Source: Dermatophilus congolensis (GTDB lineage: Bacteria; Actinomycetota; Actinomycetes; Actinomycetales; Dermatophilaceae). From it: DNA of 64,000 nt. Under the pieces are notes generated by a model that saw nothing but the letters and a program-made list of their open reading frames with translations, ran no database searches and was not told the DNA's origin. The stretch is taken from contig NZ_UFYA01000001.1 in the NCBI RefSeq assembly GCF_900447215.1, positions 1,116,001-1,180,000 of the forward strand, given 5' to 3'. Shown in pieces: positions 46,199 through 54,896 of this stretch; position 1 is the stretch's first letter, and each line of letters begins with the position of its first letter. The translations under genes were made by a program, and so were the position numbers.

Positions 46199-46630
46199 TC
46201 ACGGCTCGACCTGGACGTCCAGGTCGAGCCGTGGCGTATGCGTAAGCGTGCGTTCCACCCGGCAAGCACTGTGCACCACTCGGTGAGCGCTTTGTTCCAC
46301 ACGAGCACGCTGCCTGGAATCAAGGTTTTCGCCAGTAATAAAGACCGAAGTCGAAAAAGAGTCATACCGACGCTGCGCGCAGTCGTACTTCCCCCTCACC
46401 GTGACTGTTTCTTCAGCACCCTCCCCCAGGTGCCGATCTATCAACGGTTCCAGCGACAATGCGGCACAACCAGCCAACGCCGCCTGAAGCAGCTCCGTAG
46501 GGGTCCACGTATCTACATCCCCTGCCGTAGCGAGACGAATAACGCCACCGCGACCGTTGTGGGCAACGAAAACGCCGTCAGTCTCTTTGTAGACGCTGAC
46601 CGCTTCATCTGATTCGTTCGCTTCACTCAT
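46199..46630 (-). CDS. OsmC-family peroxiredoxin-like protein
   Basis: A 143-aa OsmC/Ohr-fold protein that would reduce organic peroxides with thiols. Both family cysteines are seen, in ALAGCAALSLEPL and HSACRVERT. It lies 43 bases after arc in the same direction and may share its transcript. Its last codons (encoding LDLDVQVEP) coincide with a 34-base perfect palindrome, so the C-terminus may have been shaped by a terminator. Confidence 0.85.
   Translation of the reverse strand: MSEANESDEAVSVYKETDGVFVAHNGRGGVIRLATAGDVDTWTPTELLQAALAGCAALSLEPLIDRHLGEGAEETVTVRGKYDCAQRRYDSFSTSVFITGENLDSRQRARVEQSAHRVVHSACRVERTLTHTPRLDLDVQVEP
46200..46233. terminator. 34-base perfect palindrome at the end of osmC
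   Basis: Arms 46200-46216 and 46217-46233 are exactly complementary with no spacer. It covers the last codons and stop of osmC and follows the convergent DUF3054 gene by 15 bases, so it may terminate both. Confidence 0.55.
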
Positions 46631-46673
46631 GGCCTGAACCTTTCCGGTATGCGCGAATCTTGGTGATGCCGCT

Positions 46674-48317
46674 TTACCGCACTGGTGGAATCACATCCAC
46701 AACTCGTTCACCTCTGGTGTCCAGCACACGCCACCATTCATCTGCGCTAGCTACACCGGGAACGTTGCCGCTCTCACGGAATTCGGCTGCACATGCTTGC
46801 CGCAAATGCTCACCCGTGAGTCCTTTGTCTCCCCCGGCTAGGACTTGCTTAATCGCTAAACGTTTAGCGCGGTCAACAATGTTGGCGATCATCGCGCCAG
46901 AGACAATGTCAGCGAAATAAACTTCTTCCTTACGTCCGGAAGCGAATAGAAGCGAACACAAGCGATGTTCCTCGCTGCGCTCGTACAGGAAATCCACCAC
47001 CGTGTCGATGAGATGCGCGACTGCTACCTGTCGGTTCCCGTCAGCCTCAGCGAGCACCTCTGCTCCCAAAGGCAGCGAGGGCACCACGTATTTGCTGAAG
47101 ATTTCCCGTGCTGCCGTGGCATCAGGGCGACCAATCCGGATCTTTGTGTCCAACCGACCGGGCCGCATCACTGCAGGGTCGAGCATGTCTTCACGGTTGC
47201 TTGCTCCGATGATGATCACGTTGTTTAGCTGTTCTACACCGTCGATCTCAGCGAGCAGCTGGGGAACAATCGTGGTTTCCACATCGGATGAAATTCCCGA
47301 GCCCCGCGCGCGGAATAGTGCTTCCATCTCATCAAAGAACACAACCACGGGGATCCCGTCACTGGCGTGTTCTTTAGCTTTGGTGAAAACTACTCGGATT
47401 TGTCGTTCAGTTTCTCCGACAAACTTATTGAGCAGCTCAGGCCCTTTGACGTTGAGGAAGTAGCTGCCTGGCGTGCCAGATGCGCCCGTGGTTGTTGTAT
47501 CGCGTTGAGCGCTTTGACGTGCCAAAGAAGCAGCAACTGCTTTGGCGATCAGGGTTTTCCCTGTTCCGGGAGGACCGTAGAGCAGTACGCCTTTAGGTGG
47601 GCGTAGTTGATGGTCTCGGTATAGCTCTGGATGCAGGTAGGGCAGTTCGATGGCGTCCCGGATTTGATCGATTTCCTCAGAGAGCCCACCGATGTCGTCA
47701 TAGGAGACGTCAGGAACTTCTTCGAGGGTGAGATCTTCGACTTCGAGTACGGGTACTGGTTCGAGGGCAAGAGCAGCACGGCTGTCGATGAGGACTGGGT
47801 CGCCCGGTTTGAGTGGTACGCCTTGTAATTGGTGGGCTCGGCGCACAACGCGTCGATCTTCGCCACGTGCGGTGACAACGAGTCGGTCTGTGTCCCATAG
47901 TTCGTGCACGATCATCACGTCTCCGTGGCGTGCAGGACTCTCGTCGGGGTCGATGCGGGCTACAACGGTGAGTTCTTCGTTGAGGAGCACTTCATCGCCG
48001 GGGTGGAGTCGGTCTTCTAGCCCTGGAGCTAGACATGCCCGTATGGGCCGACCGTTGCTGACAAGGTCGGCCCATACGTCGCGGGCGAAGGTGACCACGG
48101 CGTGGGTTTGCGGAGGTGAGTCGAGCGCGGCGACTCGTTCTCGCAGTGTTGCTAGTGCATCCCGTGCTGAATTGAGGGCCTCGACGAGTTGTTCGTTGCG
48201 GCGCGCCAGTTGAGCGTTTGCGTGTTCCAGGCGCTTGGGGTGGCCGCTGTGTTCGTGTGCCGTGGCTGGTGTTGGTTGGGTTCGTGGTCTTCCTGGGTCA
48301 GGAGTTGGTCCGGTCAT
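46674..48317 (-). CDS. arc: Proteasome-associated AAA ATPase ARC/Mpa
   Basis: A 547-aa ring ATPase that unfolds pupylated proteins for the 20S core. An N-terminal coiled coil (about residues 27-65) binds Pup. OB-fold domains and one AAA module follow, with Walker A GPPGTGKT, Walker B VVFFDEMEAL and GASNREDMLDPAVMRPGRLD. The protein ends GERVVDVIPPVR. Mycobacterial Mpa continues about 30 residues to GQYL, the tail that docks into the proteasome, and I see no such tail in any frame just downstream. It overlaps trmI by 20 bases. Confidence 0.93.
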   Translation of the reverse strand: MTGPTPDPGRPRTQPTPATAHEHSGHPKRLEHANAQLARRNEQLVEALNSARDALATLRERVAALDSPPQTHAVVTFARDVWADLVSNGRPIRACLAPGLEDRLHPGDEVLLNEELTVVARIDPDESPARHGDVMIVHELWDTDRLVVTARGEDRRVVRRAHQLQGVPLKPGDPVLIDSRAALALEPVPVLEVEDLTLEEVPDVSYDDIGGLSEEIDQIRDAIELPYLHPELYRDHQLRPPKGVLLYGPPGTGKTLIAKAVAASLARQSAQRDTTTTGASGTPGSYFLNVKGPELLNKFVGETERQIRVVFTKAKEHASDGIPVVVFFDEMEALFRARGSGISSDVETTIVPQLLAEIDGVEQLNNVIIIGASNREDMLDPAVMRPGRLDTKIRIGRPDATAAREIFSKYVVPSLPLGAEVLAEADGNRQVAVAHLIDTVVDFLYERSEEHRLCSLLFASGRKEEVYFADIVSGAMIANIVDRAKRLAIKQVLAGGDKGLTGEHLRQACAAEFRESGNVPGVASADEWWRVLDTRGERVVDVIPPVR

Positions 48318-49392
48318 CTGCGGCCTCCGGGGGTGGCTCGGAGCCTTCTGGTAAGGCCCCGGTTGTCCGTTCGGTCATGTGTGCAGCGTTTGTAGTGGCT
48401 TCGCGTGCTGTGCGGCGCAGTTTTTTGTCTGAGAGGGGGCGTTCGCCTGCGTCGGCGGGGGTCCATTCTCCTGCACCGAAGGGCATGACTGTTTCGCCGT
48501 GTGCCCCTTTTGCTGGGCGGCGTTTGCGTAGTGGTGGGGCGGTGTTGGGGGCTAGACGGCGTGCGGTGATGAGGAATCCGGTGTGGCCGTGCATGCGGTG
48601 TTCGGGGCGTACTGCTAGTCCTTCGAGGTGCCATCCGCGCACGAGTGATTCCCAGGCGGCTGGTTCGGCGAAGCCGCCGTGGTCGCGCATTGCTTCGGCA
48701 GTGCGGGAGAGCTGGGTGGCTGTAGCTACATAGCAGATGAGAACTCCGCCGGGCATGAGTGCCTCGGCGACGGCTTCGAGGCATTCCCAGGGTGCGAGCA
48801 TGTCGAGGACGACGCGGTCAATAGTGCCTGGTTCGCAGGTGGCTGATAGGGCTTCTACGAGGTCACCGACGGTGACGGTCCAAGCGGGGTGTTCCATTCC
48901 GAAGAATGCTTCGACGTTACCGCGGGCGATCTGGGCGAATTCTTCTCGGCGTTCGAAGCTGTAAAGGTGTCCGTTGTCACCGACGGCTCGTAGGAGTGAC
49001 ATGGATAGTGCTCCGGAGCCGACGCCTGCTTCGACGACACGTGCGCCGGGGAAGATGTCGGCCATTGCGACGATTTGTCCGGAGTCTTTGGGGTAGACCA
49101 CTTGGGCGCCTCGTGGCATGGACATGACGTAGTCAGATAGCAGTGGCCGTAGCGCGAGGTACTCGATGCCGGCGGTGTTCTTCACTGTTGATCCGTCGGG
49201 TGCGCCGATGAGGTCGTCGTGTTCGACGCTGCCGCGGTGGGTGAAGAATTGGCCTTTGGGTTGGAGCGTTACCGTGTGGAGTCGCCCTTTAGGGTCGGTT
49301 AGCTGTACGCGTTCCCCGGCTTGGAAGGGGCCACGTCGCAGGGAAGCTCCGGTGGGTTCGGCCGAGTGGTTTTGCTTGCTTGCGTTGGTCAC
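48298..49392 (-). CDS. trmI: tRNA (adenine-58-N1)-methyltransferase TrmI
   Basis: A 364-aa SAM-dependent enzyme that makes m1A58 in the T-loop of tRNAs. An N-terminal beta domain (GPFQAGERVQLTDPKGRLHTVTL) precedes the Rossmann fold, with the SAM motif VVEAGVGSGALSMSLL and the catalytic-site segment VVLDMLAPWE. The C-terminal 70 residues are Arg/Lys/Pro-rich and probably disordered. It precedes arc, matching Rv2118c and Rv2115c in Mycobacterium. Confidence 0.93.
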   Translation of the reverse strand: MTNASKQNHSAEPTGASLRRGPFQAGERVQLTDPKGRLHTVTLQPKGQFFTHRGSVEHDDLIGAPDGSTVKNTAGIEYLALRPLLSDYVMSMPRGAQVVYPKDSGQIVAMADIFPGARVVEAGVGSGALSMSLLRAVGDNGHLYSFERREEFAQIARGNVEAFFGMEHPAWTVTVGDLVEALSATCEPGTIDRVVLDMLAPWECLEAVAEALMPGGVLICYVATATQLSRTAEAMRDHGGFAEPAAWESLVRGWHLEGLAVRPEHRMHGHTGFLITARRLAPNTAPPLRKRRPAKGAHGETVMPFGAGEWTPADAGERPLSDKKLRRTAREATTNAAHMTERTTGALPEGSEPPPEAADDRTNS

Positions 49393-49419
49393 TCATCCAG
49401 TCTAGGGCGGATTGGCTGG

Positions 49420-50628
49420 TCAGCTTTGCGTGCTGTGTGAGGGGTTGTTGAGGGCGGAGGCGATAAGGCCCGCTTCAGCGACGGCGAAGGGGGTGCCGTT
49501 TTCGACGAGGACGACGATGGGTGAGTCCATTTCGTTCATTGCGATGACGATGGTTTCGGCGTCGAGGTTGTGTTGGTGGGTTTCGAGGGCCCAGTTGTTG
49601 GTAGGGAGTTTCATGCCAGCGGAGGCGGGGGTGTTTGGTCCGCTGTGTTCGAGGGCCATGCGGACGGTTTCTGGATCGAGGTATCCGCGAGGGGTTCCGT
49701 CTGTATCGGTGACGATGACGACGGCGGGTAGGTTTCCGTTTTCGTTAGGTCCGCGTCCGGGGATCTCGCTGAGGGGGGCGTCGATGGGCATGATGCGGAC
49801 GGGGTGCAGCAGGGTGGTGATGTCGACGTTTTCGAGTTGGGTGAGGAGTTTGGAGGTTTTGAGGGTTTGGGTGGCTGCGGTCCATAGGTACGCGGAGAGG
49901 ACGACGGCGACGGCGATGTTCCAGAGTGATCCCCATGGGCTTGCGGTCCATATGCCGTAGGCGAGGGCTGCGATGCCGGCAAGGACGAGGAGGCGTCCGG
50001 CGTGGGCAGCTACGCGTGTGCCGGTGGTGCGTTTTCCGGTGGCTTTCCAGACGAGGGCGGAGACGATGTGTCCGCCGTCGAGTGGGATTCCGGGCAGGAG
50101 GTTGAAGATTGCGACGAATGCGTTGGTCCAGGTGACTGCGCCGGTCAGGACGAGGGCGAGGGGGTCGGTGACGATGTTTTCGAGTGCTATTCCGCAGAGG
50201 GCGATGACGCCGTTTGCTAGTGGTCCGACGGCGGCGATGGCGGCTTGTTTGCCGGGGGTGATGTTTTCGGCGTCGTATGCGGTGTGTCCGCCCATGAGGT
50301 CGGCCATGACGCGGTCGACTCGAAATCCGAATCGCAGTGCGAGGAGTGCGTGTGCGAATTCGTGGACCATGACGGAGGCGAGCAGCAGGAGGGAGTACAG
50401 GAGGGCGGCTGCGTAGGAGGCCCAGCCAATGCCGGGTACGAGGCGCGCGAATTGTGGTCCGAGTGTGGTGATGAGGAGGGCGGCAATGAGGAACCAGCTG
50501 ATTCCCACGTAGATGGGGGTTCCGATCATGGTGCCGACGAAGATGGCACCGGAGGGGCGCTGGTGCGGTGCCGTGGCGGGACGGGACGGGGTGGGTCCGC
50601 TGGTGTCCGTGGGGCGGGGCATGGTCAT
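49420..50628 (-). CDS. Site-2 protease family metalloprotease with CBS pair
   Basis: A 402-aa membrane protease of family M50. The zinc motif HEFAH (residues 89-93) lies in a membrane segment, and the third ligand is in LLPGIPLDGGH. Two CBS-like domains follow the last membrane segment (about residues 265-390), a layout of the group III S2P enzymes that may sense nucleotides. It lies 27 bases before trmI in the same direction. The substrate, possibly an anti-sigma factor, is unknown. Confidence 0.87.
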   Translation of the reverse strand: MTMPRPTDTSGPTPSRPATAPHQRPSGAIFVGTMIGTPIYVGISWFLIAALLITTLGPQFARLVPGIGWASYAAALLYSLLLLASVMVHEFAHALLALRFGFRVDRVMADLMGGHTAYDAENITPGKQAAIAAVGPLANGVIALCGIALENIVTDPLALVLTGAVTWTNAFVAIFNLLPGIPLDGGHIVSALVWKATGKRTTGTRVAAHAGRLLVLAGIAALAYGIWTASPWGSLWNIAVAVVLSAYLWTAATQTLKTSKLLTQLENVDITTLLHPVRIMPIDAPLSEIPGRGPNENGNLPAVVIVTDTDGTPRGYLDPETVRMALEHSGPNTPASAGMKLPTNNWALETHQHNLDAETIVIAMNEMDSPIVVLVENGTPFAVAEAGLIASALNNPSHSTQS

Positions 50629-50780
50629 GACAGTACTTCAATGGCGGGGGTGGCCTGAACGTCGGCATGGGGTGTGCTGATGACAAACTGGGTTTGCAGG
50701 GTGGCGGTTTCGGGGGTGTTTTTGGGTGGCGTGGGGGTTGGTTGGGTTGGTTGTCGGTGGGCGTGTTTAGGGTTGAGGGC

Positions 50781-51653
50781 ATGCCAGCGCTTTCTCCGTC
50801 CCGAGCTTCTGATTTCATGCAGTGTCCGTTGCTGTATCGCTTTCGTGTGATTGATAAGTTGCCTGAGCCTCCGACGGCTGCGATGGCGCGGGGCACGCTG
50901 GTGCATGACGTGTTGGAGCATCTTTTTGATGTGCCGGCGGCGGAGCGGACGCAGGAGTTGGCGGTGTCGATGGTGGCGCCGACGTGGGAGCGGATGCTGC
51001 AGGATCGTCCGGAGCTGGCTGGTGTGGTGGATGCGCAGGATGAGGTTGCGGTGCGGGGGTGGCATCGGGAGGCTACGGCGTTGTTGCAGCGATGGTTCAC
51101 GTTGGAGAATCCGCAGTGGCTGGAGCCTGCCGAGCGTGAGTTGTATGTGGAGACGGATCTGGATGGGTTAACGCTGCGGGGGTATGTGGATCGGCTGGAT
51201 GTGGCTGCTGATGGCCGGATGCGTGTGGTGGATTACAAGACGGGGCGTTCGCCTGGGGTGGGGTTTGAGAGTAAGGCGTTGTTCCAGATGAAGTTTTATG
51301 GCTTGGTGTTGTGGCGGATGCGGGGGCAGGTTCCGGCGCGGTTGCAGTTGGTGTATTTAGGGAATGGGGACATTATTCGTTTTGATCCGGTGGAGCAGGA
51401 TTTGTTGGGGTTGGCGCGCAAGGTGCGTGCGTTGTGGGATGCGATTACTGCTGCGGCTGAGGTGGGTGAATTCTTGCCCTCGAAGAGCAAGTTGTGTTCG
51501 TGGTGTCATTTTCAGCAGGTATGTCCGGCCTGGGGTGGGACTGCTCCGGCTATTCCTGAGGGTGCGATTGAGCGGGCTTTGGATCCGACGGCGGGTACGG
51601 CTGCTTCGGATTCGCGGGAGGCTGCGCAGCAGGGGGCTTCGTGTGTGTCGTGA
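50781..51653 (+). CDS. RecB-family PD-(D/E)XK nuclease
   Basis: A 290-aa nuclease-like protein matching Rv2119 by position. LSPSRASDFMQCPLLYRF opens the fold. RGTLVHDVLEHLF and VVDYKTGRSP supply the active-site His, Asp and Lys. The cysteines CPLLY and CSWCHFQQVCP have the spacing of the iron-sulfur cluster in AddB- and Cas4-like nucleases. ATG 50781 is the family-consistent start. It would act on single-stranded or end-resected DNA. The stop is four bases from that of the convergent TetR gene. Confidence 0.87.
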   Translation: MPALSPSRASDFMQCPLLYRFRVIDKLPEPPTAAMARGTLVHDVLEHLFDVPAAERTQELAVSMVAPTWERMLQDRPELAGVVDAQDEVAVRGWHREATALLQRWFTLENPQWLEPAERELYVETDLDGLTLRGYVDRLDVAADGRMRVVDYKTGRSPGVGFESKALFQMKFYGLVLWRMRGQVPARLQLVYLGNGDIIRFDPVEQDLLGLARKVRALWDAITAAAEVGEFLPSKSKLCSWCHFQQVCPAWGGTAPAIPEGAIERALDPTAGTAASDSREAAQQGASCVS

Positions 51654-51657
51654 GGTT

Positions 51658-52224
51658 TTAGGTGGGGTTGCTGTGTAGTGATCCGCGCAGGATGGCCTCA
51701 ACTCCGAAGGTGAATGCGGCCTCGGTGGGTTGAGTTGGTGGGGTGGGTTGGGTGAGGCCTGCGCGGGTGAGTTCGCTGCGGTTTTGTTCTTCGGCGACGT
51801 ATCCGAGGATGAAGTGGACGAGTGTGCGGGCGGTCCATTCTGCGTGGTGTGCGTGGGGGTGGTGGTGGCGGATGGCGTGGGTGATGGGGGTGATGGGGGT
51901 GGGGCCCTCTGGGTGGAGGGCGCGGGCGAAGGAGACGATTTCGGCTCCGTCGCGTACTGCTAGTAGGCAGGTTCGTAGGTCGTTGGCGAGGGTGGCAGGT
52001 GTGCGTGTGTCAGGGGTGGGTGTGGTGGGGGTGAATGGGGGGCTGGTGAGGATGGTGTCGGCCAGGAGTGCGAGGAGTTCTTGTTTGTTGTCGACGTGCC
52101 AGTAGAGGGCGCCTGGGGCAACACCGAGGTGGGTGGCTAGGCCTTTCATTGATAGGGATGGCAGTCCTGCTTGTTGGATGAGGGTGAGGGCGGCTTGGCC
52201 GATGGTGTCGCGGGTGAGCGTCAC
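51658..52224 (-). CDS. bioQ: TetR-family regulator, probable biotin repressor (BioQ-like)
   Basis: A 188-aa regulator. The TetR helix-turn-helix covers about residues 5-48 (LSMKGLATHLGVAPGALYWHVDNKQELL). The C-terminal domain resembles the tetracycline-repressor type. It diverges from bioB, and the region between them holds two TGAAC-N3-GTTCA palindromes. As I recall, the BioQ operator in Corynebacterium is TGAAC-N3-GTTAC, so a BioQ-like role is likely. The gene name rests on that context, not on direct identity. How biotin status would be sensed is unknown. Confidence 0.75.
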   Translation of the reverse strand: MTLTRDTIGQAALTLIQQAGLPSLSMKGLATHLGVAPGALYWHVDNKQELLALLADTILTSPPFTPTTPTPDTRTPATLANDLRTCLLAVRDGAEIVSFARALHPEGPTPITPITHAIRHHHPHAHHAEWTARTLVHFILGYVAEEQNRSELTRAGLTQPTPPTQPTEAAFTFGVEAILRGSLHSNPT

Positions 52225-52298
52225 GGGGGCTCCTGTCGGGCGTGGTGTGAGGTTTTGAGGGTAGGTGGTGGGGGCGGGGTGAGGTTGGGGCGTGGATC

Positions 52299-52353
52299 AT
52301 GTTCATTCTTGAACATTGTTCAAGGGTTCCTGCTTACTCTTGAACGGTGTTCA
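52299..52353. promoter_or_regulatory. Tandem palindromic operators upstream of bioB
   Basis: TGAACATTGTTCA (inside the 17-base palindrome 52308-52324) and TGAACGGTGTTCA (52341-52353) share the form TGAAC-N3-GTTCA, centres 31 bases apart. A third half-site ATGTTCA lies at 52299-52305. The second operator covers the bioB start codon, so a bound repressor would block both initiation and any leaderless transcript. Confidence 0.75.
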
Positions 52354-53468
52354 CTAACTATGCAGATTTAGCTGACCGTTGCCTTGCTGGCGAACCGTTA
52401 ACGCGTGAGGATGCCCTGGCGATTTTGGGTTCCCCTGAGGCGGACCTGTTGGATCTTGTGGCTGCGGCTGGGCGGCTCCGGCGGGCGTATTTCGGTAACA
52501 CGGTGAAAGCGAACTACCTGGTTAATTTGAAGTCTGGGTTGTGCCCTGAGGATTGCAACTACTGCAGTCAGCGTCTGGGTTCGACCGCCCCGATTGAAAA
52601 ATATTCGTGGTTGAAGCCGGAGCAGGCGTTGGAGCAGGCGCAGCACGGTATCGGCGCTGGGGCGACGCGGGTGTGTTTGGTTTCCAGTGGGCGTGGCCCA
52701 AGTAACCGGGATGTGGAGCGGGTCGGGGACATTGTTTCTCGATTGAAGGAGGAGAACCCGAACTTGGAGGTATGTGCCTGTTTGGGGTTTTTGAAGGATG
52801 GGCAGGCTGAGCGGCTGCATGAATGCGGCGTGGACGCCTATAACCACAACGTCAATACGGCTGAGTCTCGTTATGACCAGGTGTGCTCTACGCATACGTA
52901 CGCCGATCGGGTGGATACGGTCACGAAGGCCAAGAATGCTGGTCTATCTGCGTGTTCGGGACTGATTGTGGGGATGGGTGAGAGCGATGAGCAGATCGTT
53001 GAGGCGTTGTTTGCACTGGTGGAGTTGAAGTCTGATTCGATTCCGGTGAATTTCTTGATGCCGTTTGAGGGAACGCCTTTTTCCCAGGAGTGGTCGTTGA
53101 CGCCGTCGCGGTGTTTGCGAGTGTTGGCGCTGGCACGGTTCGCTGCTCCTACGGCGGAGTTGCGTATTGCTGGTGGTCGGGAGATGCATTTGCGGTCGTT
53201 GCAGCCGTTGGCGTTGCATGTCGCGAATTCGATTTTCTTGGGTGATTACCTCACGAGTGAGGGGCAAGCGACTCAGGATGATGTGGCGATGATCCACGAT
53301 GGGGGTTTCGTGATTGTCGGCTCTGCTGAGCATGCTGCTCAGCAGTGTGTGGATGAGTTGTCGCAGGTATGTCCGGGCTCGCCTTCGGCTGAGGATGCTC
53401 GCGGTGGGCATGTGCACGCAACGGTGCGGCATCGCGGTGCGGGTACATCGTTGGCTCCGAATGCGTGA
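52347..53468 (+). CDS. bioB: Biotin synthase
   Basis: A 373-aa radical-SAM enzyme that inserts sulfur into dethiobiotin. The 4Fe-4S cysteines are in CPEDCNYC (Cys66, Cys70, Cys73). [32 protein letters not shown] and IAGGRE are family landmarks. The GTG start has no ribosome site and lies within an operator, so the mRNA may be leaderless. The C-terminal 50 residues extend beyond the E. coli enzyme. It opens the bioB-A-F-P450-D operon. Confidence 0.95.
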   Translation: MFTNYADLADRCLAGEPLTREDALAILGSPEADLLDLVAAAGRLRRAYFGNTVKANYLVNLKSGLCPEDCNYCSQRLGSTAPIEKYSWLKPEQALEQAQHGIGAGATRVCLVSSGRGPSNRDVERVGDIVSRLKEENPNLEVCACLGFLKDGQAERLHECGVDAYNHNVNTAESRYDQVCSTHTYADRVDTVTKAKNAGLSACSGLIVGMGESDEQIVEALFALVELKSDSIPVNFLMPFEGTPFSQEWSLTPSRCLRVLALARFAAPTAELRIAGGREMHLRSLQPLALHVANSIFLGDYLTSEGQATQDDVAMIHDGGFVIVGSAEHAAQQCVDELSQVCPGSPSAEDARGGHVHATVRHRGAGTSLAPNA

Positions 53469-53477
53469 GGTGTGATC

Positions 53478-54896
53478 GTGTCGCGTTCTGTTGACGGCGC
53501 TGGCGCTGCCCTGGAGCGGGCGGCTGGTGGTGTGGATGTGATCAGCCGAGATCGTGGCTTGGTGTGGCATCCGTATGCACCGTTGGATGGTCCTGCGCCG
53601 TACGCGGTGCGTGCGGCGCAGGACACACGGTTGTCGGTTGAGGCTGCCGATGGTGCCTGTTTTGAGGCTGTTGATGCGATGAGTTCGTGGTGGAGTGCGG
53701 TGCATGGGTATCGCAACCCTGCGTTGGATGATGCGGTGCGTGAGCAGGTGGGGCGGTTTTCGCATGTGATGTTTGGTGGTTTGACGCATGCGCCGGCGGT
53801 GGAGTTGGCGGAGCAGTTGCGGGAGTTGGCGCCGGGTATGGCGCATGTGTTTTTTGCGGATTCAGGGTCGGTATCGATGGAGGTGGCGTTGAAGCTAGCT
53901 GTGCAATATCAGGCTGCGCAGGGGCGCCCGCAGCGGGGTGGTTTTGTGGCGTTGCGGGGTGGGTATCACGGGGACACGTTGGGTGCGATGAGTGTGTGTG
54001 ATCCGGTGGATGGGATGCATGCGGCTTTTCCGGCGTTGTTGCCTCGGCATGTGTTTTTGCCGCGTCCACCGGTGGCGCGGTTGGTGAATGCGAGTGAGGT
54101 TGATGGTGGGCTGGAGGGGCCGTGTTCGGCTGCGGGTCGGGTATTGGTCTCTGATGAGGCTCAGGTGCAGGCGTGGGTAGCTCAGCTTGAGGAGGTGGTG
54201 GCTGAGCATGCTGATCATGTAGCGGCGTTGGTGGCTGAGCCAGTGTTGCAGGGGGCTGGGGGCATGTATGTGTGGGCACCTGAGGCGTTGCGGGCGATGC
54301 GGCGGGTTGCTGATGAGCATGGGTTGTTGTTGCTGTTGGATGAGATTGCGACGGGGTTTGGGCGTACTGGGCAGCTGTTTGCTTCGCAGTGGGCGGGGGT
54401 GTGTCCGGATGTGATGTGTGTGGGTAAGGCGTTGACGGGTGGGTATATGACGCTGGCGGCGGTGCTGTGTTCGGCCAAGGTGGGTGAGGTGATTACGCGC
54501 TCGCAGTTTCGGGCATTGTTGCATGGGCCGACGTTTATGGCTAATCCGTTGGCGTGTGCGGTGGCTGGGGCGTCGGTGGGGTTGGTGCGGGAGCGGTGGG
54601 GTGGGCAGGTGGCGATGTTGGAGTCGGAGTTGTTGCGGGGTTTGGAGGCGGCGTGGGGGTTGCCGTCGGTGGTGGATGTGAGGGTGCTTGGTGGTGTGGG
54701 GGTGGTGGAGTTGTGTGAGGAGGTGGATGTGCCTGCGGTGACTCGGGCGGCGTTGGAGGCGGGTGTGTGGGTGCGTCCGTTCCGGCGGTTGGTGTACACG
54801 ATGCCGCCGTATGTGGCTTCGGTTCAGGATGTGGCGCGGGTCGCTGCGGGGATTGTCTCGGCGGTGGGTGCGGTGTATGGGGTGGGGTCGCGGTGA
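53478..54896 (+). CDS. bioA: Adenosylmethionine-8-amino-7-oxononanoate aminotransferase
   Basis: A 472-aa PLP enzyme that uses SAM to aminate KAPA to DAPA. WHPYAPLDGPAP and MSSWWSAVHGYRNP are BioA-specific, and the PLP lysine is about Lys317 in VGKALTGGYM. GTG 53478 is chosen because GAGGTG ends six bases before it; GTG 53472 would add two residues. It follows bioB by nine bases and overlaps bioF. Confidence 0.95.
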   Translation: MSRSVDGAGAALERAAGGVDVISRDRGLVWHPYAPLDGPAPYAVRAAQDTRLSVEAADGACFEAVDAMSSWWSAVHGYRNPALDDAVREQVGRFSHVMFGGLTHAPAVELAEQLRELAPGMAHVFFADSGSVSMEVALKLAVQYQAAQGRPQRGGFVALRGGYHGDTLGAMSVCDPVDGMHAAFPALLPRHVFLPRPPVARLVNASEVDGGLEGPCSAAGRVLVSDEAQVQAWVAQLEEVVAEHADHVAALVAEPVLQGAGGMYVWAPEALRAMRRVADEHGLLLLLDEIATGFGRTGQLFASQWAGVCPDVMCVGKALTGGYMTLAAVLCSAKVGEVITRSQFRALLHGPTFMANPLACAVAGASVGLVRERWGGQVAMLESELLRGLEAAWGLPSVVDVRVLGGVGVVELCEEVDVPAVTRAALEAGVWVRPFRRLVYTMPPYVASVQDVARVAAGIVSAVGAVYGVGSR

